A stretch of 45,232 bases of DNA, from positions 1 through 45,232 of the forward strand of contig NZ_JYKO02000002.1 of the NCBI RefSeq assembly GCF_000949385.2. The letters run 5' to 3'. The notes beneath the pieces were generated by a model. The model was not told where the DNA came from. It saw only the letters and a list, made by a program, of their open reading frames with translations, and ran no database searches. The DNA comes from Pseudomonas sp. LFM046 (GTDB lineage Bacteria; Pseudomonadota; Gammaproteobacteria; Pseudomonadales; Pseudomonadaceae). Below are positions 29,595 through 37,232 of the stretch, piece after piece. A program made the translations under genes and the position numbers. Each line of letters opens with the position of its first letter. The first letter of the stretch is position 1.

Positions 29595-29617
29595 AAACCC
29601 GCTTCGGCGGGTTTTTT
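29595..29617 (+). terminator. Strong intrinsic terminator
   Basis: 8-bp stem AAACCCGC / GCGGGTTT with a TTCG tetraloop, and six T (29612-29617). It follows the zinc-ribbon gene and separates it from the tail chaperone. Confidence 0.88.
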
Positions 29618-29633
29618 ATTGTCTGGAGAATTT

Positions 29634-29933
29634 ATGAGCGTCCCTGCAGCCAGCATCGTCAAGAAGGTGGGCGAGCGAGAGGTGATAGTTCGCGAACTCT
29701 GTGTCGCGGATGCTCGTGCCATGTTCGCTTCTGTAAGCGATGGTGATGTTTTCGATGACCTGTTGTTCGTTGATTGCCGCATTGATGACCTGGTGCGCAT
29801 GACCAGCCTGAGCCGAGAGGATGTCGACGACCTGAGACCTAGCGAGGTGCGTGAGGTTATCGCCGCCTGCAAGGAGCAGAACCCGGATTTTTTCGATCTG
29901 CAGGCCCGTCTCAGGTCGTGGGCCAAGGGCTGA
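29634..29933 (+). CDS. Tail assembly chaperone (gpG-like)
   Basis: A 99-residue protein (MSVPAASIVKKVGEREVIVR). It precedes the tape-measure gene, the fixed place of tail assembly chaperones, and has the usual helical, acidic build (VADARAMFASVSDGD, DLRPSEVREVIAACKEQNPDFF). It would bind the tape measure during tail assembly. A slippery heptamer near the end (29888-29894) can divert ribosomes to the next frame, see the frameshift product. ATG 29634 has a GGAG site upstream. Confidence 0.82.
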   Translation: MSVPAASIVKKVGEREVIVRELCVADARAMFASVSDGDVFDDLLFVDCRIDDLVRMTSLSREDVDDLRPSEVREVIAACKEQNPDFFDLQARLRSWAKG

Positions 29934-30031
29934 AGCAGCTGGATTCAGCCATTTGCACCTTAGTGAAAGCCGGGCATCGCGATGTGATGAGTTACCCCTG
30001 GCCCCTTTTTTTGCGCGCTCTGAAAGGTTGA
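29634..30031 (+). CDS. Tail chaperone -1 frameshift product (gpGT-like)
   Basis: Joining 29634-29894 with the -1 frame from 29894 to 30031 gives a 132-residue fusion. The slippery heptamer is T TTT TTC (29888-29894) in the correct phase. After it the -1 frame reads FFRSAGPSQVVGQG then LKQLDSAICTLVKAGHRDVM and ends RALKG with a stop just 4 bases before the tape-measure ATG. This copies the G/GT arrangement of lambda. Frequency is unknown. Confidence 0.78.
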
Positions 30032-30035
30032 ATCC

Positions 30036-32846
30036 ATGAATCCAGAAGTTCAACTGAGGCTGACGGCAGACCTCGAGGATGCAGCGCGTGAGGTTGCGGG
30101 TTTCCGGAAGGAATATGGCCGCCTGGTTCAGGAGGTAGAGAAACCCCTTCGCCAGGCCAACACCTTCCGAGAAGTCAGCCAGAGCCTCGAGGGGACTCAG
30201 CGCCAGATCGGCAAAGCCAAGGATCGCCTTCGTGAACTGCGTGACGAGCTCGCTCGCTCTGGGCAGCCGACCAAAGAACTTCAGGCGGACTATCGAAATG
30301 CCACGAATGAACTGAGGCGCCTGGAACGTCAGGAGTCCTCCCAGATTGGACAGCTGCGCAGCGTCCGATCGGAGCTCCAAGGTGCTGGCGTTGATGTTGG
30401 CAACCTTGTCGCTGAGCAGCGGCGCCTGAGCGCTGAGTTCAATCGCCGCTTTGAAGCTGGCCGGTCAGACGCCGCACTTCAGGCCGCTCGGGAGGCGCTG
30501 GGTGTTGGCGAGATCGAATCGGCCCAGCGCAAGCTGGTTGAGCTGCGGCAGCAGTACCAACTGGTTACCCGGGACGGAAGCCTTTCTGCGCGAGAGCGTT
30601 CCGAGGCTGAGGCAACTTATCACCGGAACGTCTCCGACACTCTGGCGCGACTGCGTGACCTTCGGGCTCAGACAGTAAAGCAAGCCAGCGAAGAGGACCG
30701 GGAGGCAGCTGCCCAGGTTAGACGGGTTGCCCAGGCCAAGCAGGGCATTGCCCAGGTTGCAGCCGCGCAGCGGCAGGCCGCTATTGAGGCCCGACGCACT
30801 GCGGCCGAAAGAGCTCGGGATAGCCTCGGGGTGAATCAGGCGCGTGCTGCCGAACAGGAGATTGCAAATCTCCGCCAGCAGTACGAGCTGCTTCGCCGGT
30901 CGGGCACGCTGACTTCCAGAGAACTGGCGATTGCGCAACGTCAGCTGAAGCAACGGATTGCCGATACCAAGGCGGAACTCAAGGGCTTGTCCGCTGGCGG
31001 CGGCGATTCCGCTATCTCGGGCGCTGCCAGTGAGATTCCAGGTATCTCTCGGTTTTCCGGTGGAGGGCGTGCCGCTGTAGCTGCCGCTGGCGTGGCTGCC
31101 ATTGGGGCTGGCGCCATGCAGGTCGCCCAGGGTTCCGATGAGGTCGGCCGCCTTGATTCACGCCTTCGGCTGGCGACTCGCTCCCAACATGAATTCAATG
31201 CTGCCCAGCTGGAGCTGGACCGGATCGCGGACGTTACTCAGGGCGATGTGGCTGACCTTGTCGGCCTGTATTCCAGACTGCAGCGCCCCATGCGGGACGC
31301 TGGTCTGGACCAAAAGGCGACCCTTGAGACCATTGAGGCCGTATCGCTCGGGCTCAAGATTGGCGGTGCTTCGGCAGAAGAGTCGGCTTCGGTCATCCAG
31401 CAGTTTTCCCAAGCCATCAGTAGTGGCGTGCTTCGTGGCGAGGAATTCAACGCCGTCCTGGAAGGCTCTGACCGGATCGCTGGCGCGCTGGCTGACTCGC
31501 TTGGGGTGACCATCGGCCAGTTACGAGAGATGGCGTCGGAAGGTCAGTTGACCGCCGAGCAGGTCACCAATGCGCTCCGGAAGGAATTGCCGAAGCTGCG
31601 ACAGGAGATGGACTCCTTCGCTCCAGAAATCGGTGCCGGGTTCAGTCGTATCTTCAAGGAGACCAAACGTTACTGGGGGCGCTACGCCAAGGAATCGGGC
31701 GCAACAGATGCCGTTGCGAATGTCCTGAACAACATTGCCAAGAGCGTCAACGGTGCTCACAACCTGCTCAAGAAAGCCGATTCGGACCTGACCAAGTCGC
31801 AGAGGGAAGAGTCGGCGGCCAGGCAGGAAATCCTGAAGCAGGAGAAGGCGAACGTAGAGCAAGGCCGAAAGGAAGCGCTTAGCGACCTGAAGGAGACTAT
31901 GGCTCAGCAGCGGACCTTGCTGGCCAAGGCCAATGCTGAATTATTGGCGGCGAGGAAGCAGCAGGAGAGTATTGCCGCTGAGTTCAAGGCGGCATCCGCG
32001 GAATTCGCTGGCGGTGCCGGTCCGAATGACGATGCCAGTTTTGGCGATGTCACGGCAGCCACGGTTTCGGCACGCGAGAAGCTTCGGCAGGGTGACGCCC
32101 AGGGCGCCATCAGTGAGGCCAGGCGCGCAATGGAACTGCTGCGCCAGCTTCGCGCTGCCGGTGAGAGCGAATTCGGCTTCGCAGGAGTGGCGAAAGAGCT
32201 CGAGGCGATTGCCAACCAGGCGGCCAAGGTTGATGCCGAGACGGCGAAGGTGAAGGAAGGTCTGGCCAAGATGGAGCTGGAAAACCTCTCCAATCAGGCA
32301 CGTTTTCTGGAGAACATCACGATTCGTTTCGGCTTGGACGCGAGCAGCGTGGAGACGGTCAAGCAGCAGATGTCCGACTTGGCCAAGGGGTTGTCGGAGC
32401 AGATGACCATCCAGGTCAAGGTCGTTCCTCCGCCGGAAATGGGGGCTCCTGGTGTGCCTACGGCAGCAGGGGTTGAGTTCCCCGCCTTCGCTGAGGGTGG
32501 GCTGCTGCGTGGTCCTGGAACTGGTACGAGCGACAGCATCCTCATGCGCGGATCCGCCGGTGAGTACATGGTGCGCGCCGCGGCAGTTCGCCATTACGGC
32601 CCCGCCTTGCTTGATCAGTTGAACGCCATGCGGCTGCCTCGTTTCGCCGAAGGAGGCCTGTTTGGTGGGAGATCGCTGCCGTCTATCCCGGCGCCGTCGC
32701 CATCTCTGCTGGCGCCTGCCCAGCAGTCCGGCGGGGGGAACACCGTTGTCCTGAAGCTTGGCGGAAACACCTACACCTTGCAGGCAGACAACGACAACTA
32801 CTCGGCCATTGTGCACAACGAGTCTCGTAAGCATGGGAGAAGGTAA
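30036..32846 (+). CDS. Tape measure protein
   Basis: A 936-residue tape measure. The first 330 residues are mainly coiled coil (LEDAAREVAGFRKEYGRLVQ and many QR/AE repeats). A hydrophobic Ala/Gly stretch (about 343-365) may insert in the host membrane. Then comes the tape-measure N-terminal type domain (LRLATRSQHEFNAAQLELDR, QFSQAISSGVLRGEEFNAVL). The C-terminus has FAEGGLLRGPGTGTSDSI, common in tape measures. By the usual rule of about 1.5 angstrom per residue the tail would be near 140 nm. Starts 4 bases after the -1 frame stop. Confidence 0.93.
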   Translation: MNPEVQLRLTADLEDAAREVAGFRKEYGRLVQEVEKPLRQANTFREVSQSLEGTQRQIGKAKDRLRELRDELARSGQPTKELQADYRNATNELRRLERQESSQIGQLRSVRSELQGAGVDVGNLVAEQRRLSAEFNRRFEAGRSDAALQAAREALGVGEIESAQRKLVELRQQYQLVTRDGSLSARERSEAEATYHRNVSDTLARLRDLRAQTVKQASEEDREAAAQVRRVAQAKQGIAQVAAAQRQAAIEARRTAAERARDSLGVNQARAAEQEIANLRQQYELLRRSGTLTSRELAIAQRQLKQRIADTKAELKGLSAGGGDSAISGAASEIPGISRFSGGGRAAVAAAGVAAIGAGAMQVAQGSDEVGRLDSRLRLATRSQHEFNAAQLELDRIADVTQGDVADLVGLYSRLQRPMRDAGLDQKATLETIEAVSLGLKIGGASAEESASVIQQFSQAISSGVLRGEEFNAVLEGSDRIAGALADSLGVTIGQLREMASEGQLTAEQVTNALRKELPKLRQEMDSFAPEIGAGFSRIFKETKRYWGRYAKESGATDAVANVLNNIAKSVNGAHNLLKKADSDLTKSQREESAARQEILKQEKANVEQGRKEALSDLKETMAQQRTLLAKANAELLAARKQQESIAAEFKAASAEFAGGAGPNDDASFGDVTAATVSAREKLRQGDAQGAISEARRAMELLRQLRAAGESEFGFAGVAKELEAIANQAAKVDAETAKVKEGLAKMELENLSNQARFLENITIRFGLDASSVETVKQQMSDLAKGLSEQMTIQVKVVPPPEMGAPGVPTAAGVEFPAFAEGGLLRGPGTGTSDSILMRGSAGEYMVRAAAVRHYGPALLDQLNAMRLPRFAEGGLFGGRSLPSIPAPSPSLLAPAQQSGGGNTVVLKLGGNTYTLQADNDNYSAIVHNESRKHGRR

Positions 32847-33350
32847 ATGGCTGAGGTGATGCTTGGGGGCATCCCCATCCGCCTGCACAGCGGTCCAGTG
32901 GTCCAGGAGTATTCGCCCATCGGCGGCGTCACCGTGGCCCGCCGTTCGGGTGGTGCTGCGGTGAAGATGCAGCACTGGCGCAAGACGGCGATCACCATCC
33001 GGGGAACAGGCTGGATGGGGCCGGGCTTCTCCGGATTGGACTTCAGCCAGCCTCTGGAGCTGCGCTGCACCAAGCAGCAGTCGCTGACCGCCACATCGCT
33101 CACCGGCACCTTGCCGGGCACGCCCCGCCCAGATGTCGCCCCGTGGGCCCTAGCCTATGTGGGCGGCGACTGGGTGGAAACACCTGTGGCCATGGCTGGT
33201 AGCGACTTCACCATCACTGCCGTGGCGGGCGCCCTGCAGTACCAGGTCTGCTGGATGCCGAAGTTCATGGTGTTCTGTGAGCCGCCACCTGAGTCTCTGG
33301 ACCCGTCCACGAACACCCACGACTGGACCATCACTGCCGAGGAAATCTGA
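32847..33350 (+). CDS. Distal tail protein, unassigned
   Basis: A 167-residue protein (MAEVMLGGIPIRLHSGPVVQ) that begins directly after the tape-measure stop. The segment WRKTAITIRGTGWMGPGFSGLDFS and the late FMVFCEPPPESLDPSTNTHDW look beta-rich. Its place after the tape measure corresponds to lambda gpM/L or a distal tail protein, but I see no match to those families. It shares 1 base with the next gene. A structural role in the tail tip is inferred. Confidence 0.65.
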   Translation: MAEVMLGGIPIRLHSGPVVQEYSPIGGVTVARRSGGAAVKMQHWRKTAITIRGTGWMGPGFSGLDFSQPLELRCTKQQSLTATSLTGTLPGTPRPDVAPWALAYVGGDWVETPVAMAGSDFTITAVAGALQYQVCWMPKFMVFCEPPPESLDPSTNTHDWTITAEEI

Positions 33351-35128
33351 TGCTGCTGAATGGCGCAGGGCTGAACGGTGCCGAGTTGAACGGCGCTTCG
33401 GCCGGCGGGAGTGTGCCCGTCGATCCGGTCACCATCGTGCCGGTGGTATCGGTGATCTGGACCGCCCGGCTGCTGCTGAATGGGGTGGATGTCACGGACC
33501 TGCTGACGGGTGGTGTCAGGATCGAACGGGAGGAGGGTGCCCGTTGCCTGGCGGACTTCAACCTGCTGCTTGATGCCGGGCCGGTGAACCCTGCCGAGTA
33601 CACCGGGCAAAGCGTGGAGCTTTACTACCGCGATTGGGTGGGCGGGGCCTGGCGGGAGGAGCTGTGTTTCAAGGGCTGGGTGATCAAGCCGGACTTCACC
33701 CTGCAGACGAGCGTCCTGGCCTGCGAGTGCAGCGACCGGCAGCAGGAAGTTGTGGAAGCCATGGATGTCGCAGCCATCGATGCTCAGGTGGCCGGGCTGT
33801 GGTCGGCTGATGTGTTCGAACCGGTCGAAGGCCGCTCCCGCTGGGACTACGCCATGGAGCGGATGAGCACCCGCCCGGCGAGTCTGCAATGCAGCGTGGA
33901 TGGCGCCTTGCAGGTGACGCCCTGGGCAGCTAGCGCGCCAGCCTTTGTGATTCCTGCTGGAGCGGTGCTTGATGGCAGCCTGGAGTGGGTGCCGGTGGAA
34001 CTCAATGACCGCATCAACGTGGTCGAGGTAGCCGCCGACTACCGCTTCATCCGCCTGCGCGAGCGCCACCAGGACTTCTTCTGGGAGCACCCGGCCGTCG
34101 CTGGCGTCACCATCATCGACGGTTTCTGCCTGACCTGGGGCCGCGAGGACAACACTGAGGTGCCGGATATTGGCATGGTGGAGCGCGGCAGCAGTGATGC
34201 CGGTTACCAGGCCATCCTGAGCTCCGCGAACTGGGGGAGGGTGCCCGAGACTGGCAGCGGTGCACTGTGCGCTCCGCCGTTCGGCTGGACCAACCCGTAC
34301 CCGGACCTGCTGTTGAGTGCCAGCTGGACCAGTGCCATGCGCTGGAGCCAGCGGGTAACCGAGCAGTACACCCTGCGGGTGGAGGCGCCAGCTAGCGTGG
34401 CCCAGGCCGGGGAGGTGATCAGCCGCGAGCGCATCGCGCTGGAGACCGAGAGCGACCGGGAAGCGGAGTTCGAGGGGGCGGAGTTCACCGAGCCGGAGTC
34501 CGACGCTGTCGAAGACGCCCTGGGCGACTGGGTGGTAGACCTGCGGGAGAATGACCGGCGCGCTGCCGCGTTGTCCTGCGGCCTGGCCATGGCCACCACT
34601 TCCATCCTGGGGGCGCACCGCGGCAACCGCTTTGCCTTCCAGCTGCCGACCTCGGACACCTTCGGCATCCGCCTGGAGCATACCCTGCATGTGCAGGATG
34701 AGATTCTCGGCCGTTCGGTGCAGTGCCGGGCCAAGGTATTCAGCATCATCCATGAGTGGGACTTCGACAGCGGTTCGGCCTTGACCAGCATCCAGCTGGC
34801 CGTGAGCCAGGGCGGTGGCACCGTCACCGACCCGCTCACCCTGCCGGCCATTCCACCGAGCACGCCGCCCGGTTCGCCGCCGTCACTGATCATCCTGGAG
34901 ACCCAGCTGGGGTCGAGAAACAGCAGTCCGCTCTATGACGACGTTCTCGACGGGTTCGCCGGCAACTACACGGTCAACGACCTGGACATCAACCCGTCCC
35001 TCGAGGAGTTCCCGCGCCGCTTCGACCTGACCGCGCCGGAGATTCCCGAGGATCACCGCGACGAGTACACGGTCAGCCAGGCTCGGACCTACCAACTGGC
35101 CATCCCGAACGACCTGCTGGAGCTTTGA
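33350..35128 (+). CDS. Tail-tip/baseplate hub-like protein
   Basis: A 592-residue protein. It opens with the repeat LLNGAGLNGAELNGAS, a pattern I know from tail proteins of Pseudomonas phages. Residues 35-150 (VIWTARLLLNGVDVTDLLTGG, FKGWVIKPDF) resemble hub domains. The C-terminus is Pro-rich followed by a helical/extended tail (ILETQLGSRNSSPLYDDVLDG). Probably the tail hub in place of lambda gpJ, which is absent. The assignment is by size and position. Confidence 0.62.
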   Translation: MLLNGAGLNGAELNGASAGGSVPVDPVTIVPVVSVIWTARLLLNGVDVTDLLTGGVRIEREEGARCLADFNLLLDAGPVNPAEYTGQSVELYYRDWVGGAWREELCFKGWVIKPDFTLQTSVLACECSDRQQEVVEAMDVAAIDAQVAGLWSADVFEPVEGRSRWDYAMERMSTRPASLQCSVDGALQVTPWAASAPAFVIPAGAVLDGSLEWVPVELNDRINVVEVAADYRFIRLRERHQDFFWEHPAVAGVTIIDGFCLTWGREDNTEVPDIGMVERGSSDAGYQAILSSANWGRVPETGSGALCAPPFGWTNPYPDLLLSASWTSAMRWSQRVTEQYTLRVEAPASVAQAGEVISRERIALETESDREAEFEGAEFTEPESDAVEDALGDWVVDLRENDRRAAALSCGLAMATTSILGAHRGNRFAFQLPTSDTFGIRLEHTLHVQDEILGRSVQCRAKVFSIIHEWDFDSGSALTSIQLAVSQGGGTVTDPLTLPAIPPSTPPGSPPSLIILETQLGSRNSSPLYDDVLDGFAGNYTVNDLDINPSLEEFPRRFDLTAPEIPEDHRDEYTVSQARTYQLAIPNDLLEL

Positions 35129-35129
35129 C

Positions 35130-35507
35130 ATGACCTTGGCACAAGAGCGCGCCGGGATTAAGGCGGGGATTTCGGCTGCCCGGTCGAGCACCACCCGGCG
35201 TGACCTGAACTCCTTGGAGACCAAGCGTCGCCAGATTCGGGAGCTAGTCACCCTCGAGCGCCGCGGCCTGCGCCCGGCAACGAAGGGGCGCGGAACTTGG
35301 GACCCCAACACTCCGAAGATTGGGGGCGGTGGTGGCGGTGTCGCCTGGCCGCTAACCGAGCCGTCATTCGCCGCGCGTGAGTACTGGCCAACGGGCCTGT
35401 GGAGCAGTGACGGCATTCTCATGATCCCTGCGCCAAAGACGATCCATCTGGTAGACGCCGACGGCACCGAGGGGGCGCTCAACCTGGCCAACCCGGTGGC
35501 GCCATGA
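35130..35507 (+). CDS. Small tail-module protein, hypothetical
   Basis: A 125-residue protein (MTLAQERAGIKAGISAARSS) with a basic helical N-terminus (1-50), a Gly-rich hinge (IGGGGGGVAWPL), and a C-terminal beta part. No family recognised. It is 1 base after the hub gene and overlaps the next by 4 bases, so it belongs to the tail-tip operon. Confidence 0.68.
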   Translation: MTLAQERAGIKAGISAARSSTTRRDLNSLETKRRQIRELVTLERRGLRPATKGRGTWDPNTPKIGGGGGGVAWPLTEPSFAAREYWPTGLWSSDGILMIPAPKTIHLVDADGTEGALNLANPVAP

Positions 35508-37183
35508 CGGCGCCAGTCTGGGGGTGCCCCTGGCACGGCCGGGTGGAGGCCGGCCAACTGACCCTGCCGAACGGCGATGACCGGACCTGGCCGCAGCCCG
35601 ACGGCACCCGCCGCGATTTGTATCCGACCAACCGCGCCATGTGGTTGACGAACAATGCTGGGGCCACGCACCTGGTGCAGATGCCGGGTGTGCCGGCTGT
35701 GGAGCGCTCGGCGGAGGAGTTGGCGGGCGATGCCGCTGCCGGTCGGACGTGGCTGAACAAGGCCCTGCTGGCCGGAGCCAGTGACACCGCCACGGCCAAA
35801 ACCTACCTGCACAGCAAGCCGGTTGATGGCTGGATCTACGCTGCGCCCGACGGTAGCCGCTGGATGGCCTGTGCGCTGGGTGAGTATCCATGGACCAGCG
35901 CAGACGGGCTGACGATCCCCCTGGTCATGCGGCGCTTTGGGGTATTCGGCGTCCCGGCGGCCAGCCATAGCCACCACCGCACGATCAGCACGGCCGCCAT
36001 GGGCCAGCCCAGCTGGGCGTCGAGCGAAGAACGGCGGGGCAAGGTCGAGGCGATCAAACCGGATGGCTCCCAGGCCATTGTCCGGCTCTACCTGGATGCC
36101 GCACAGGAGGGCACCAAGGGCTTTCTGCTGCTTACTCTGAGCGGCACGCCCGGCGTAGATTTTTCGGCCAGCCTGACGGCCTTGCGCTCGGCGGCGCAAA
36201 CCAACGGCACCTTGGTGGTCAACAACGCGGCCAGCGTCAGCTATGTCGAGCTGGAGGTGTCGACCAGTGAATCGACCGAGGATACCCGGGCTGGCTCGCC
36301 GCCGAGCTGTACCGGCCACCTGGATACCATCACCACCTTCTCCACCGATTTGGTTCCGGCGCCAGAAGGCACCGGGTACACGGTTATCAGCGGTACCAAT
36401 GCGCTGACCCTGACCGGTCGCATCATGGCGATGTGGTTCAACGCGACCGGGGTGATCGAAGAGGCGCTGCTGGACATCGAGAAGAGCTGCACCGCCAGCG
36501 CCCCGGAACCGACGATCGAGTACAGCGGCCGGGATGTGTTCCGGCAGGCCAACCTCAATGGGGACGGTGTGTGCGTCTTGGGCGCCTCCGCCATGATCGA
36601 GCAGCACGCGGTGACCCGCTCGCGCTCCTCTTCGCAGACGATTTCGGCGCTGTTCCGGCTTCGCGTCGGTACGCGCCAGGTTGAAGTCTCCGGGTCGCAG
36701 TCGACCTCCATTGAAGCGAGTTATTCCGCGACCGGTCTTCCGGGCAGCCGGATAGAGGTGAGCGATAAAACAACTGATGCCAGCGGCACCACGTTCGGCT
36801 GGTTTACCGAACAACACACCAGCCTCTCGGGAGGCGAGGGTACCGGGGCGGTGGACATCACCACCTACAGCGCCGCCGATGCGGACTTCACCCTGAACTA
36901 CGTGCCCGTGGGGACGGGGGGCTACAACGTCGCCTTCAAGCGCTGGGCGAACAACCTGGTCGGGCTCATGACGCGGCGCCCAGCCGGCGTTGGAGTGGCC
37001 GTCGGCACTATGAATTTCAGTGAGGCGATTTCGCCCGCGGCGGACCTGGTGCCCGGGGTGTCGGAAACCAGCGCTGGGGTCGACAGCACCCTGCCTTGGT
37101 GGACCTACCGGCCGTTTGGCTCGTTCAACCCTCTGACGGACGAGGCAGTCATTGCCTCGGTCGACCCCATCAGCTGGACCTGA
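35504..37183 (+). CDS. Large tail-tip protein, hypothetical
   Basis: A 559-residue protein (MTAPVWGCPWHGRVEAGQLT). Mostly beta-type sequence: SKPVDGWIYAAPDGSRWMACALG in the first third and Ser/Thr-rich stretches (TRSRSSSQTISALFRLRVG) later. No signal peptide or enzyme motif. It overlaps the 125-residue gene by 4 bases and precedes the Asp-box protein, so it is likely a tail structural protein. Not recognised beyond that. Confidence 0.68.
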   Translation: MTAPVWGCPWHGRVEAGQLTLPNGDDRTWPQPDGTRRDLYPTNRAMWLTNNAGATHLVQMPGVPAVERSAEELAGDAAAGRTWLNKALLAGASDTATAKTYLHSKPVDGWIYAAPDGSRWMACALGEYPWTSADGLTIPLVMRRFGVFGVPAASHSHHRTISTAAMGQPSWASSEERRGKVEAIKPDGSQAIVRLYLDAAQEGTKGFLLLTLSGTPGVDFSASLTALRSAAQTNGTLVVNNAASVSYVELEVSTSESTEDTRAGSPPSCTGHLDTITTFSTDLVPAPEGTGYTVISGTNALTLTGRIMAMWFNATGVIEEALLDIEKSCTASAPEPTIEYSGRDVFRQANLNGDGVCVLGASAMIEQHAVTRSRSSSQTISALFRLRVGTRQVEVSGSQSTSIEASYSATGLPGSRIEVSDKTTDASGTTFGWFTEQHTSLSGGEGTGAVDITTYSAADADFTLNYVPVGTGGYNVAFKRWANNLVGLMTRRPAGVGVAVGTMNFSEAISPAADLVPGVSETSAGVDSTLPWWTYRPFGSFNPLTDEAVIASVDPISWT

Positions 37184-37232
37184 CCACAGACCTTCATCAG
37201 CCTGGCGGCCTGCCGCCGGGTAGGGAGCTTTC

